A DNA stretch of 64,000 nt from Clostridium fungisolvens (GTDB lineage Bacteria > Bacillota > Clostridia > Clostridiales > Clostridiaceae). Below the pieces are notes generated by a model that was given only the letters and a program-made list of their open reading frames with translations, was not told where the DNA came from and did no database searches. A program made the translations under genes and the position numbers. The DNA lies in NCBI RefSeq assembly GCF_014193895.1, contig NZ_BLZR01000001.1:2480001-2544000 (forward strand), given 5' to 3'. The first letter of the stretch is position 1. Every line of letters begins with the position of its first letter. Shown one piece after another: positions 44,709 to 53,248 of the stretch.

Positions 44709-44776
44709 AAAATAAGCTAAAAAAATCTATGGTATTAGTTTTTGAAGTTAAACACCCCCAAACAATTCCATAGATA
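44709..44776 (-). terminator. Expression-platform terminator of the c-di-GMP riboswitch
   Basis: On the minus strand CTATGG and CCATAG enclose a hairpin that is followed by ATTTTTTT just before the ribosome binding site. CCATAG also occurs just upstream of the aptamer, so alternative pairing is possible. Confidence 0.6.
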
Positions 44777-44831
44777 TAGACCGCTTACTTAATAAAAAAG
44801 TGAGTTTTTAGTAAAAGCATATCACTATACA

Positions 44832-44912
44832 ATTTAGGTAACCCGGCTGCCATAGTCAATAACCTTAGGCCCGTAGCTTTGCGTCTCTACCTTTCAGTAG
44901 ATTTGCCTTTAT
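44832..44912 (-). ncRNA. c-di-GMP-I (GEMM) riboswitch
   Basis: Reading the minus strand, the hallmarks appear in order: GGCAAA, CTGAAAGG with its GAAA tetraloop, GACGCAAAGC, the GGGCCTAAGG tetraloop receptor region, CTATGG, and GCAGCCGGGTTACC closing P1. This is the complete c-di-GMP-I aptamer core. It lies about 145 nt before the LPXTG protein gene, followed by a terminator, so c-di-GMP should set read-through. Whether it is on or off cannot be read by eye. Confidence 0.95.
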
Positions 44913-45096
44913 CTATGGTATATTTTATGTAGTATGTAAAATTATATCATAATATGACAAAATTGTGAAGAAAATATTACAATACTGTTAACTTTTTTGG
45001 ATTGAAAAATTAATTCAATTTAATATATCACCTAACTACATATCACCTCATTTTAGCTTTCATCACTTTAGCATGGCTTGTTAATAATATTTATTT

Positions 45097-45145
45097 ATAT
45101 TTTCACTTTTATATTTTGTTTAATAAAATATAAAAGTGAAAATAT
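45097..45145. repeat. Perfect 21-bp inverted repeat
   Basis: The arms at 45097-45117 and 45125-45145 are exact reverse complements separated by GTTTAAT. The stem is AT-rich with CAC/GTG in the middle. It lies in a divergent intergenic region, not at a gene end, so a simple terminator role is not obvious. Confidence 0.75.
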
Positions 45146-45394
45146 CATATTAATTCTTTGTGTAAACTAATTAAGTCATCGGAAAATTAAATATTTAATT
45201 TCGACACCATGTTTTAACAGCTCCTAACTTTTTTAAATTTCACTAAATTAATCTTGATTTTTATTTGCAATAAACAGATAAACAATGTATCATATTTATG
45301 TAATATTTAAGGATATGTGGTGCGATAATAATCTTGTATTTATTATAGGTCTATTATTAGCAAATACATAATCTATATAAGAAGGAGTATAACA

Positions 45395-45631
45395 ATGAAA
45401 GCAGTATACAAAAACCCTAAGGAATTAGCAACAAAGTTATTAGATGTAGTTGATTCATACAGAGAGGGCTTAACTACTTATGAAAAGTTTGAAAGTACTA
45501 TTCTTACTCTAATAGAAAAGAACGAGGACAGAATATACAAGAATGGATTTATGCCTACAAAACTAATTAATGTTATAGGTGAAGATAGAAAAGCACTTAT
45601 CGATGAAGTGGCAAGCAAATTAGATAAGTAG
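45395..45631 (+). CDS. Small conserved clostridial protein (TIGR04540-like)
   Basis: A 78-residue soluble, mostly helical protein starting with MKAVYKNPKELATKLLDVVDSY, with an AGAAGGAG site upstream. Its length and the pattern YEKFESTILTLIEKNEDRIYKNG then IGEDRKALIDEV recall a small clostridial family I know as TIGR04540; the match is from memory only. It is a single gene with a terminator. Function unknown. Confidence 0.6.
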   Translation: MKAVYKNPKELATKLLDVVDSYREGLTTYEKFESTILTLIEKNEDRIYKNGFMPTKLINVIGEDRKALIDEVASKLDK

Positions 45632-45642
45632 GATTTTTTCAA

Positions 45643-45688
45643 GGGAAGTAAGTTTAAAATTAAATTTTGAATTTACTTCCCTTTATTT
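45643..45688 (+). terminator. Terminator of the small clostridial gene
   Basis: GGGAAGTAA/TTACTTCCC with inner AAAATT/AATTTT pairing, followed by TTTATTTA. Confidence 0.8.
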
Positions 45689-45708
45689 ACTACATAGGAA
45701 AATATATT

Positions 45709-47193
45709 TTATTCAGTGTATAGGTTAATATCTTTCCATACCTCATAATTTTTGTTGCTAGGATCCATAAGAATTCTATTATCTTCATTGAATATAAAAG
45801 TAGGCCGACTTTCAGCATTGTATTTAGGCCAGAAAACTTCTAAAGCTCTATTAGGATCACCACTTTTTGCAAAGTTTACCCAAGCAGTATGCATATCATC
45901 TCTAAGTTTATACATAATATCTTTTGACGTACCTTTCCAAAACCTACGTATAATTCCCCTTCCTAAATTATCCAATGCAATAGGAACCTCTACACCATGT
46001 ACAGACTTTAATCCAAGTAATCTAGTTAACCTAGGAGCATAATCAAATCTATACATCCAAGTGTCATTGTAACCACTCTGCCAATCAGCCACTTTAATTG
46101 AATCAACTAAAAAAGCTCTATCTTTAGCCAATTCCTTCATTTGTTCATTTTGGGAAATTCCATCATATAACTGATGTAAGCTTTCAAGTTTATCAACACA
46201 GCGATTAATTTCAAGCATTTTTTCAACCTGTCCCCAGCTACTCGGAAACATTGTGTTCTCCAATTTTACAAACAAAGCTCCATCATCATGATTTGTTCCT
46301 ATAATAAGCTTAGTTGCTTTTGCACATCCCTTTGAAATAGCATCTATTGGATGCTCAGGGATTAAATCGTCAATAACTGGTCCTGGCAAGAATATTCCTG
46401 GGTACAAGTTACAATTATTAAAAAGTAAATATTCTGCAGCGTATTTCATTTCATCTGCATGAAGAGTTTTTAATTTATACACTTCACCTGGAGCTATTTT
46501 CATTACATTCAAAAATAAATCCATATTAAGTTTTGTGGAATTGCGATTATGAACGCATCCAGGTATAGGACTTTCAGCAATGGCTTTATTAAACAACCCT
46601 TTTGCTTTTGGCGCTGCTAACATATTTATTACTGATGCAGCACCTGCTGATTCCCCAGCTATTGTAATGTTATTTGAATCTCCTCCAAAGGCAGCAATGT
46701 TTTCTTTAATCCAAGTAAGAGCTTCTATTTGATCAGCCACTCCGCAATTGGAATCAAAACTATCATCATATATACTAAAATCATAGAAACCTAAAACACC
46801 AAGTCTATAATTAAAGGAAGCATAAATCACTCCATCTTTCGCAAAATTAGTTCCATCATAGTTAGGATCTGAACATTCACCAATGCTATATGCCCCACCA
46901 TAAATCCAGACAAATACCGGTAGATTATTTGCTTCTTGCGGTGCCCATATATTCAAGAACAAACAATCTTCACTGGCAGGAATATCTGTTAATTTTGTAT
47001 CTAGAAATTGATGTGGTTTATTACCATGTTTTTTAGTTTTTTTTACTCCATCCCAAGGAACACATTTTTCGGTTCTTTTAAATCTTAATTTCCCAATAGG
47101 AGGTTTCGCATAAGGAATTCCAAACCATTTATTAATTCCCTCTTCATTAAAACCTTCTACTTTTCCGCATTTAGTCTCAACTACCAATCCCAT
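45709..47193 (-). CDS. Type B carboxylesterase
   Basis: A 494-residue alpha/beta-hydrolase of the carboxylesterase type B family (like para-nitrobenzyl esterase). Oxyanion-hole region VFVWIYGGAYSIG, nucleophile elbow AGESAGAAS, an acid residue region and HGVEVPIAL with the catalytic His region are all present. No signal peptide, so it hydrolyses esters inside the cell. An in-frame GTG lies four codons upstream, but AGGTGGTG favours ATG 47193. It is a single gene; the natural substrate is unknown. Confidence 0.9.
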   Translation of the reverse strand: MGLVVETKCGKVEGFNEEGINKWFGIPYAKPPIGKLRFKRTEKCVPWDGVKKTKKHGNKPHQFLDTKLTDIPASEDCLFLNIWAPQEANNLPVFVWIYGGAYSIGECSDPNYDGTNFAKDGVIYASFNYRLGVLGFYDFSIYDDSFDSNCGVADQIEALTWIKENIAAFGGDSNNITIAGESAGAASVINMLAAPKAKGLFNKAIAESPIPGCVHNRNSTKLNMDLFLNVMKIAPGEVYKLKTLHADEMKYAAEYLLFNNCNLYPGIFLPGPVIDDLIPEHPIDAISKGCAKATKLIIGTNHDDGALFVKLENTMFPSSWGQVEKMLEINRCVDKLESLHQLYDGISQNEQMKELAKDRAFLVDSIKVADWQSGYNDTWMYRFDYAPRLTRLLGLKSVHGVEVPIALDNLGRGIIRRFWKGTSKDIMYKLRDDMHTAWVNFAKSGDPNRALEVFWPKYNAESRPTFIFNEDNRILMDPSNKNYEVWKDINLYTE

Positions 47194-47400
47194 TATACAC
47201 ACCACCTAAGCTTTTCTGTATTTGGATAATGCTTATAGGGTTAATCTTTCAATGTTAATATACACTGTCTGTTCAAAATATATTAATTTATATTTTTATA
47301 ATCGCTATAAATTTAAAGGAAGGAACTTTTACACTATCTTAAAAGCTCCTTCCCATAATCATCCTAATGATTTTTATCTTTTCTTTATTTAATTTATACA

Positions 47401-47493
47401 GATGTACCTTTGCAACGAAATTTACATTTTTAAATTCTCCTCTAAGAACCCAGAATAGTTTTAAAAATGGATTTCATATTAATGTTGTACATC
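47401..47493 (+). repeat. Palindromic repeat family B, copy B2
   Basis: Outer arms GATGTACCTTTG and TGTTGTACATC, inner stem ATTTTTAAA/TTTAAAAAT. The right half AGTTTTAAAAATGGATTTC matches B1 and B4. It ends exactly at the stop codon of the HD-domain gene. Confidence 0.65.
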
Positions 47494-47494
47494 T

Positions 47495-48481
47495 TTATAT
47501 AATAACTTCTTCGATAAAAAGCGTAAGATTTTCTGCTTCAATTAAATTGCAAAATTTATATCCTTCAGAATTTTTCACTACCAGCACCGGTCTAGTGGTT
47601 GCCCCCTTATTTTGCATAACTACTAATCCTGTAAGTCCATTATTAAGCCTAACTTGTAGTCCATTTGGATAACAGTATATTGAATGTAAAAAATCCTTAT
47701 AAATCTCCTCGCTATATTTAGTTACTGCTTCTGTTGTAATTCTTTCTATAGCTACATGCGGTAGCATTGGGTTTTCTCCACTTATATAGTTAATATAGTC
47801 ATTACATATACCAAGTATCTTAGCAAACTCATGTATTTTCTCACCAATAGCTCCAAACAGACCTGACCCATCTTCTCTTTCGTACATATAATATACAGCC
47901 ATATATGTTGTTGACATTATTGATGGGTTTCTTTTTAATATCTCTTGTGCTTTTTTAACATGATGCTTATCATCTGTAAATAACTTACCTATATCATGAA
48001 GTAAAGCTGCAATACCAAGCTTTAATATTTTTTTCTGATCATATTTTTTTCTAATCCCAACCATTAGGCATAAAGTTGCAACATCTAAGGAATGGATTGC
48101 TAATCTAGAAATTTCATCATTTGGTACTAAATTACTTATCAACGCAGCATTTTCAGATAAGTTCATATTTTCCATAATTTCTTTAACAACTTGAGATACC
48201 TTAATTTCATTTATGTACTCTCTGCTCTTTGCGTCATCATATATTACCTTTAAAGCCTTTACTGCTTCAAACTTGGCCGGAGTAGCCAGTACTTCCTGTA
48301 AATCAAACTCATCATTTCCATCTTCTATATATACTGTAGCAACCCCTGTTTTTTTCAGCATAGAAATAGCACGAGAAGTTATCTTATTCCCTTTATTTAA
48401 ATACATTATACCGCTTTCGGTATATATAGGATTCGCTAAAACCTCACCTATCAATTTATCACTGGCTAAAACTAGCTTCAT
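47495..48481 (-). CDS. HD-GYP-like protein with degenerate motif
   Basis: A 328-residue cytoplasmic protein. The N-terminal half (KLIGEVLANPIYTESGIMYLNKG) is the domain that usually precedes HD-GYP in Firmicutes. The HD core has HSLDVATLC and ALLHDIGKLF, then a pair of His in DKHHVKKAQEIL. The later signature, normally HHExxDGxGYP, reads YYMYEREDGSGLFGAIG, so one His pair and GYP are lost. HD-GYP enzymes degrade c-di-GMP; this one may have lost activity or changed function. It is a single gene. Confidence 0.8.
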   Translation of the reverse strand: MKLVLASDKLIGEVLANPIYTESGIMYLNKGNKITSRAISMLKKTGVATVYIEDGNDEFDLQEVLATPAKFEAVKALKVIYDDAKSREYINEIKVSQVVKEIMENMNLSENAALISNLVPNDEISRLAIHSLDVATLCLMVGIRKKYDQKKILKLGIAALLHDIGKLFTDDKHHVKKAQEILKRNPSIMSTTYMAVYYMYEREDGSGLFGAIGEKIHEFAKILGICNDYINYISGENPMLPHVAIERITTEAVTKYSEEIYKDFLHSIYCYPNGLQVRLNNGLTGLVVMQNKGATTRPVLVVKNSEGYKFCNLIEAENLTLFIEEVII

Positions 48482-48590
48482 ATTATCACCTCTTTAAATA
48501 CATCCATGTATTTATTAAGATACCATAAAATTCAGTGCATTTGTGAATTATATTAAATTTTTTTCTTGGTCAATATGTAAAATTTTACTT

Positions 48591-49463
48591 TTACAATAAT
48601 CCTCTGGATTTAAATATCTCTTTTGTATAAGCCCAGAGCTTATTTTCCATCTCTTCATCTCCACATGGATGGATAGCATTAATTTCTTTTCCCGTACCTA
48701 CATTAAAATACCCTCCAGTAACCTCTTTATATTTAGATTCTGTAGCTAATCTAACAATTATGTCTGCTCCTCTACGTGGATCCCCTATATGTAACAAATT
48801 TAAAATGCGTTCAAGAACTGAGGAGAAAGCTAACTCTCTGCCTAGTCCTGTAACATTAAAGCCTGGATTAAGCGCATTTACTGTGACTCCAGTTCCTGAA
48901 AATAAACGTGCAAGTTCTCCAGTAAACATAATATCAAGTAGTTTTGTTTTTCCATAAAGTTTAGAGGATTCTCTTGCCGTAAAGGTAGATGTATCAAATA
49001 AATCTTCTGGCAGCTTAAGTTTTCCATGATTACGTGATGCCTCTGAAGCTACATTTACCACGGTAGCCTCTCCTAATTTTATCAACGTCTTTTGTAATGT
49101 GTAGGTCAACAGCCAAGGAGCTAGGTAATTAACTGCTATCATCTCTGAAAAACCATCTTCAGTTATTCTTTGCTCAAAGGCATGTAATCCAGCGTTATTT
49201 ATAAGCACATCAATTTTTGAATATGTATTGCTAATCTCATCTCCTATTCTTTTTACGTCTTTCATTGATGATAAGTCTCCATAAAAGAAATCAACCTTTG
49301 CTTCTGGATTGATACTTTTTAACATACTCTTAGTTTCTTCCGCTTTACTTTTACTCCTAGCAGTTAAAACAAGGTAAACTCCTCTCTTTGCTAATTCAGC
49401 TGCAACCAGTTGTCCAAGACCACTTGTAGCGCCAGTTAATACAACTATAGATTGTTTTTTCAT
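48591..49463 (-). CDS. Short-chain dehydrogenase/reductase (retinol dehydrogenase-like)
   Basis: A 290-residue SDR with the cofactor motif TGATSGLGQ at the N terminus, the NNAG motif in VLINNAGLHAF and the catalytic YGKTK. ARSKSK after strand 2 points to NADP(H). Such enzymes reduce carbonyls of small molecules. An earlier in-frame ATG (49478) has poor spacing; GGAGG supports ATG 49463. It is divergent from a MarR gene and probably its target. Confidence 0.88.
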   Translation of the reverse strand: MKKQSIVVLTGATSGLGQLVAAELAKRGVYLVLTARSKSKAEETKSMLKSINPEAKVDFFYGDLSSMKDVKRIGDEISNTYSKIDVLINNAGLHAFEQRITEDGFSEMIAVNYLAPWLLTYTLQKTLIKLGEATVVNVASEASRNHGKLKLPEDLFDTSTFTARESSKLYGKTKLLDIMFTGELARLFSGTGVTVNALNPGFNVTGLGRELAFSSVLERILNLLHIGDPRRGADIIVRLATESKYKEVTGGYFNVGTGKEINAIHPCGDEEMENKLWAYTKEIFKSRGLL

Positions 49464-49513
49464 AATAATTTCCTCCATATTCTCCTTAGTTTAAAAATTA
49501 AGGCCTTATCCAC

Positions 49514-49542
49514 TTGACTTACAGAATCCAAAGAATTATATT
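49514..49542 (+). promoter_or_regulatory. Promoter of the second marR gene
   Basis: TTGACT (49514-49519), 17-bp spacer, TATATT (49537-49542), ahead of ATG 49586. No clear palindromic operator is visible in this divergent region. Confidence 0.55.
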
Positions 49543-49585
49543 TGATATATGTCAACTAATTTCATTAACTTATATGAGGTGAATT

Positions 49586-50044
49586 ATGGACAAAAACACT
49601 ACGCCACAAAATGATAAAAGATTAGATTTAGAATCAAAGTTAGGCAGACAATTAAATATGCTCCTAAGTGCCTCTCATGCACTGAATGTGAGAACTGCAG
49701 CATGTTTTGATGACTCTTTGCAACCTGCAGCTTTTCTTCTTATACGATGGCTGTTCACCTATGGTCCAACCAGCGCTACCGTTCTAGCAGAATCAACAGC
49801 TATGGATCGTAGCTCAGTGAGTCGTCTTGTTAATCAATTAAAAAAATTAGGATATGTAGTTAGTGAATCTTCACCTGAAGATCGCAGAGGTGTATTACTA
49901 TCTTTAACTGAACTCGGAAGACAAAAAACCATAAACGCTCTTAAAGAAAAAGAGTCTGCTTTTTATGAACGAATCTCTAAGTGGGATGATTCCAAACTTG
50001 CAAGCTTTGTTGATCTACTTAAAGATTTTAATAAAGATGAGTAG
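49586..50044 (+). CDS. MarR family transcriptional regulator
   Basis: A 152-residue MarR protein with the winged-helix segment ATVLAESTAMDRSSVSRLVNQLKKLGYV and the SSPEDRRGVLLSLTELG wing. The N-terminal helix has ASHALNVRTAAC. It is divergent from the SDR gene, which suggests it controls that gene in response to a small molecule. TGAGGTGAATT precedes the ATG. A terminator follows at 50134. Confidence 0.88.
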   Translation: MDKNTTPQNDKRLDLESKLGRQLNMLLSASHALNVRTAACFDDSLQPAAFLLIRWLFTYGPTSATVLAESTAMDRSSVSRLVNQLKKLGYVVSESSPEDRRGVLLSLTELGRQKTINALKEKESAFYERISKWDDSKLASFVDLLKDFNKDE

Positions 50045-50133
50045 AATTATTTTTTACAACATATAAAAGCTAACAATAAAAACGAAACTTTTAAGTCCCA
50101 TTACCCTAATGACTTTTTATTTTCCTATACAAC

Positions 50134-50168
50134 AAAAAAAGAGATTACTTATTAATCTCTTTTTTGTG
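50134..50168 (+). terminator. Terminator of the second marR gene
   Basis: AAAAAGAGATTA/TAATCTCTTTTTT hairpin with a short loop. Confidence 0.75.
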
Positions 50169-50294
50169 CAGGAAGTCATAAAGTTTTCAAGCTAGCTTAA
50201 TCTTTAAATTTCAATGGTATTAGAAGTTTTTTCTGATTGTTCAATAAAAAATCAAAACTTATTTGCTACAATTTTTAAAAAACACTTTCATTTA

Positions 50295-50687
50295 TTATTT
50301 CTTTTTCCTAGTTGCTTTTTCTTCAGCTTTTTTTATGTTCTCAACTACTCGATATTTAACAATCTTACTTACTAATTCATAAGGTAAAGGCTCGCTCTTT
50401 GGGAATTGCACTGCTCCTTTAGAACTTTTGTATTGAGTTAACTCGTGCTTAAAAGCTTCGATTCCACTAGAAGTAGGATAAAAACCTATATGATTTTTAA
50501 AAGCTGCAAAATGAACCAAATTACCATAAAGAAAAAAAGTTGGCATCTGATAACTTATCTTTTCAGTTGCTTCTGGTGCTGCTTCTTTTATTACTTTCCT
50601 TAAGTTTTCAAGAACTTCTTGAACCTCTGATGGACAACTTGAAATATATTCATCAATTGATTCTATAGTTTTTTTGCTTTCTTCCAT
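50295..50687 (-). CDS. DUF1801 protein (YdhG-like)
   Basis: A 130-residue protein of the DUF1801/YdhG family: YISSCPSEVQEVLENLRKVIKEAAPEA at the N terminus, ISYQMPTFF, then HIGFYPTSSGIEAF and KGAVQFPKSEPLP. The fold is related to iron-binding frataxin-like proteins but the role is unestablished. A GTG four codons upstream is in frame, but the AAAGGTGAG site favours ATG 50687. It is a single gene with a Lys-rich C terminus. Confidence 0.85.
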   Translation of the reverse strand: MEESKKTIESIDEYISSCPSEVQEVLENLRKVIKEAAPEATEKISYQMPTFFLYGNLVHFAAFKNHIGFYPTSSGIEAFKHELTQYKSSKGAVQFPKSEPLPYELVSKIVKYRVVENIKKAEEKATRKKK

Positions 50688-50810
50688 TTTCTCACCTTTC
50701 ACTACAATTATTTATATATAATAAGGATATAGAAATAAATAGTTTTACAACTCTATATTCATATAGATGACACCCTCTCTATAAACGTTATCTTTACGAA
50801 GGCTCATTAA

Positions 50811-50852
50811 AGAGATGGCTAACCACTTAATTTGAACACTGTGCTTTAACAC
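50811..50852 (-). repeat. Interspersed repeat family C, copy C3 (inverted)
   Basis: On the minus strand GTTAAAGCACAGTGTTCAAA then TTAAGTGGTTAGCCATC, matching C1 and C2. It lies just after the splB stop codon. Confidence 0.5.
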
Positions 50853-50859
50853 TTTCAAA

Positions 50860-51882
50860 TTATATAATATACTTAACTTCTTTGTTAGTAAATAATTCAT
50901 CTATTTCTTTCTTAAAGAAATCTTTTATTTCACTTAAACTTTCTTTAGGGTAAACATATTTTCCATAACCAAATTGTCCATATTTAAAACTTCTATCTTC
51001 ATTGTTCATAGGAAGTTCACTGGTTGGAAAAACTTGCAATATTATATTCTTAGCTGTAGTTGTGTAGCGATGTGATATAATCTCAAAGGTTATTGGGTAT
51101 TTTAGATCTTCTGGAAGCTTACTTCTTAATTCTACTAATAAATCATGGTATTCTTCTTTCCAATTTTCATATATGAAGACAGGTGCAATTAAAAATCCTG
51201 TAGGATATCCTGCTTCAGCCACCTTCATACTAGCTTCTATCCTTTTATCTCTAGATGCTGTCATATGCTCAAATTTATTTATAATTGAGTTTGTATTAAT
51301 ACTAAATCTTATCTCTGTATGTCCATTATGTTCTAAGTTAAGCAGAGAATCCACATCATTATATTTTGTTACAAATCTAAATCTAGCATTTTCATTCTTT
51401 CCAAAGTAGGATATAGCCTTCTCTAAAGAATGAGTGTATGGCTCTACAGCAACAGGATCAGATGTAGCCGATCCTTCAAAGATAGTGACTTCAGGTAATC
51501 TCTCATCGATGTATTTCTGGGCTTGATTTAAAATTTCATCAATATTTGTATGAACCTTTACAAATGGTTTATCACCAAGCTTTGTATTTAAATAGCAATA
51601 TTCACATTGTCCCATGCATCCAGACACCAATGGAAGTTGATAATGAGCTGAAGGTTTACAAGATTGGAACTTTAAGCTTTTTTTAGTTCCTATAACTAAA
51701 GTTCTTTTACCTTCAGTATACTGAGATGAAATGTCTTCCCCTGGAATATGTTGTTTTACTTTGTTAGACGTTAAATTTATAATTTCCACATGAGTATTGT
51801 GCTTAAACTTATCAAGAATTTGTCTCCCCATTTCGTATTCTAGTGAATCTTTCTCAAATATTATTCTCTTAGGCTTAAACAT
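50860..51882 (-). CDS. splB: Spore photoproduct lyase
   Basis: A 340-residue radical SAM enzyme. The CMGQCEYCYL motif carries the three cluster cysteines, and the sequence has the SplB layout with FEGSATSDPVAVEP and FRFVTKYNDVD downstream. It repairs the spore photoproduct thymine dimer in germinating spores using S-adenosylmethionine. Length matches the family. Upstream bases are a weak ribosome binding site (TAGGTAAAG). It is a single gene, consistent with forespore expression. Confidence 0.95.
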   Translation of the reverse strand: MFKPKRIIFEKDSLEYEMGRQILDKFKHNTHVEIINLTSNKVKQHIPGEDISSQYTEGKRTLVIGTKKSLKFQSCKPSAHYQLPLVSGCMGQCEYCYLNTKLGDKPFVKVHTNIDEILNQAQKYIDERLPEVTIFEGSATSDPVAVEPYTHSLEKAISYFGKNENARFRFVTKYNDVDSLLNLEHNGHTEIRFSINTNSIINKFEHMTASRDKRIEASMKVAEAGYPTGFLIAPVFIYENWKEEYHDLLVELRSKLPEDLKYPITFEIISHRYTTTAKNIILQVFPTSELPMNNEDRSFKYGQFGYGKYVYPKESLSEIKDFFKKEIDELFTNKEVKYII

Positions 51883-52266
51883 ATCTTTACCTAATAAATA
51901 AGCTAAAAAGCTGTATTTATTTACTCCTCTCTTGATTCTAAAGAAATTTTTTTCTATATTTGCAACACAATATATAAATCACGACTCATATCCACCTTAT
52001 ACCATATTGCTCTTTTTTTAATTATTATTCGCTTAAATCTAAGATTTATATGCATCTAATAGGTCAAAATTCATATAAAGATATGCCACTTTGATCCTAA
52101 ATTCATTCTTATAACTCCCTGTACCTTTTGTGAGAGTTTTAAAATAATATTAAAGATTCCTTAATTAAAGACAGTCTTAATATTAGGAAATGATTCAAAT
52201 AAAAATAGAAGATGACCAAGCATCTTCTATTTTTATTTCACACTATATTAAATTTCAATCTTCAAA
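51883..52266. other. Intergenic region with a degenerate family B copy
   Basis: Around 52080-52175 a sequence beginning GATATGCCACTTTGATC and containing TTTTGTGAGAGTTTTAAAATA resembles repeat B1 but has lost its right arm. The terminator at 52205 follows. Confidence 0.45.
52205..52240. terminator. Bidirectional terminator
   Basis: AAATAGAAGATG/CATCTTCTATTT with a 6-nt loop and T-runs on both sides, downstream of the AraC-family gene. Confidence 0.85.
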
Positions 52267-53175
52267 TTAATCTTGCTTCTTAACTACTGGTATCCACACT
52301 TCCGAGTAGTTCCTGTCACCTTTTGCAGTATAGTATACTTCAAGCTCAGGTCCTTCTGCATGTTCATACCCTGAGCTTGGGAACCACTCTGAAAAAATCC
52401 TTTCCCATATTGCTTGAATCTTTTCTACAACCTCTGATTTTTTGTGTTCATCAGTTCTAAAAACAACCCATGTTAATGCAGGTACAGAGATAACCGAAAA
52501 TTCATCTGGCACCTCAGCATTACCATCCATATCAAATACACCTATCATGTACGGGAAAGTCTCCTCACCAGTTTCTCTATAACACATAATTCCATTTACG
52601 TCAGTAACAAAGTCATCTTCCACAAGTTCTTTTGGCTGAGCCTTTACTAAACGTTCGATTGTTCCGTCTTTAAAGCATTCTTGCCACAACTGAGGTATCC
52701 TAACTAAGTTATTCCCATTAGTTGTATCCATAACTTCCTCTACTCCAAAAAAGCTAAATGAATTCTTTTCTACTATTTTATAATTCATCTCTACATCTCC
52801 TTTTATCGATATACTAAAAGAAATAGGTGGATATGCTTTTAGCTGTGTTCCCATTTCTCTAGCAAAGGTTGGTGAAACTCCATGTAAGTTTCTAAAAGCT
52901 CTGGTAAAGGCTTCTGGAGATTCATATCCATACTTTAGTGCCACATCAATTACTTTGATACTTGAGCCCTGAAGCTCCAATGCAGCTAAGGTAAGTCTTC
53001 TTCTCCTTATATACTCTGCTAAAGTCACATCAGTTATAAATGAGAACATTCTTTGAAAATGATATTCTGAACAACATGCTATTTTGGCAACATCAATATA
53101 CGCAATATTGTTAGTCAAGTTTTCTTCAATATACTTAATAGCACCATTCATCTTTTCTAGCCAATCCATATCCAT
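52267..53175 (-). CDS. AraC family regulator with GyrI-like effector domain
   Basis: A 302-residue protein. The N-terminal AraC DNA-binding domain has two helix-turn-helix units (YIDVAKIACCSEYHFQRMF and KVIDVALKYGYESPEAFTRAFRNLHGVSP). The C-terminal 170 residues form a GyrI-like/SRPBCC-type ligand pocket (SFFGVEEVMDTT, then WFPSSGYEHAEGPELEVYY). This is the Rob/BltR-like arrangement that senses drugs or other hydrophobic molecules. It is a single gene; the target is not apparent. Confidence 0.88.
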   Translation of the reverse strand: MDMDWLEKMNGAIKYIEENLTNNIAYIDVAKIACCSEYHFQRMFSFITDVTLAEYIRRRRLTLAALELQGSSIKVIDVALKYGYESPEAFTRAFRNLHGVSPTFAREMGTQLKAYPPISFSISIKGDVEMNYKIVEKNSFSFFGVEEVMDTTNGNNLVRIPQLWQECFKDGTIERLVKAQPKELVEDDFVTDVNGIMCYRETGEETFPYMIGVFDMDGNAEVPDEFSVISVPALTWVVFRTDEHKKSEVVEKIQAIWERIFSEWFPSSGYEHAEGPELEVYYTAKGDRNYSEVWIPVVKKQD

Positions 53176-53248
53176 CTCCCCCTTCCTTTTCTATCATAAC
53201 AAGATATAACATATATTACCTTGCATTTTCTGCACTATTTAGCAAGGC

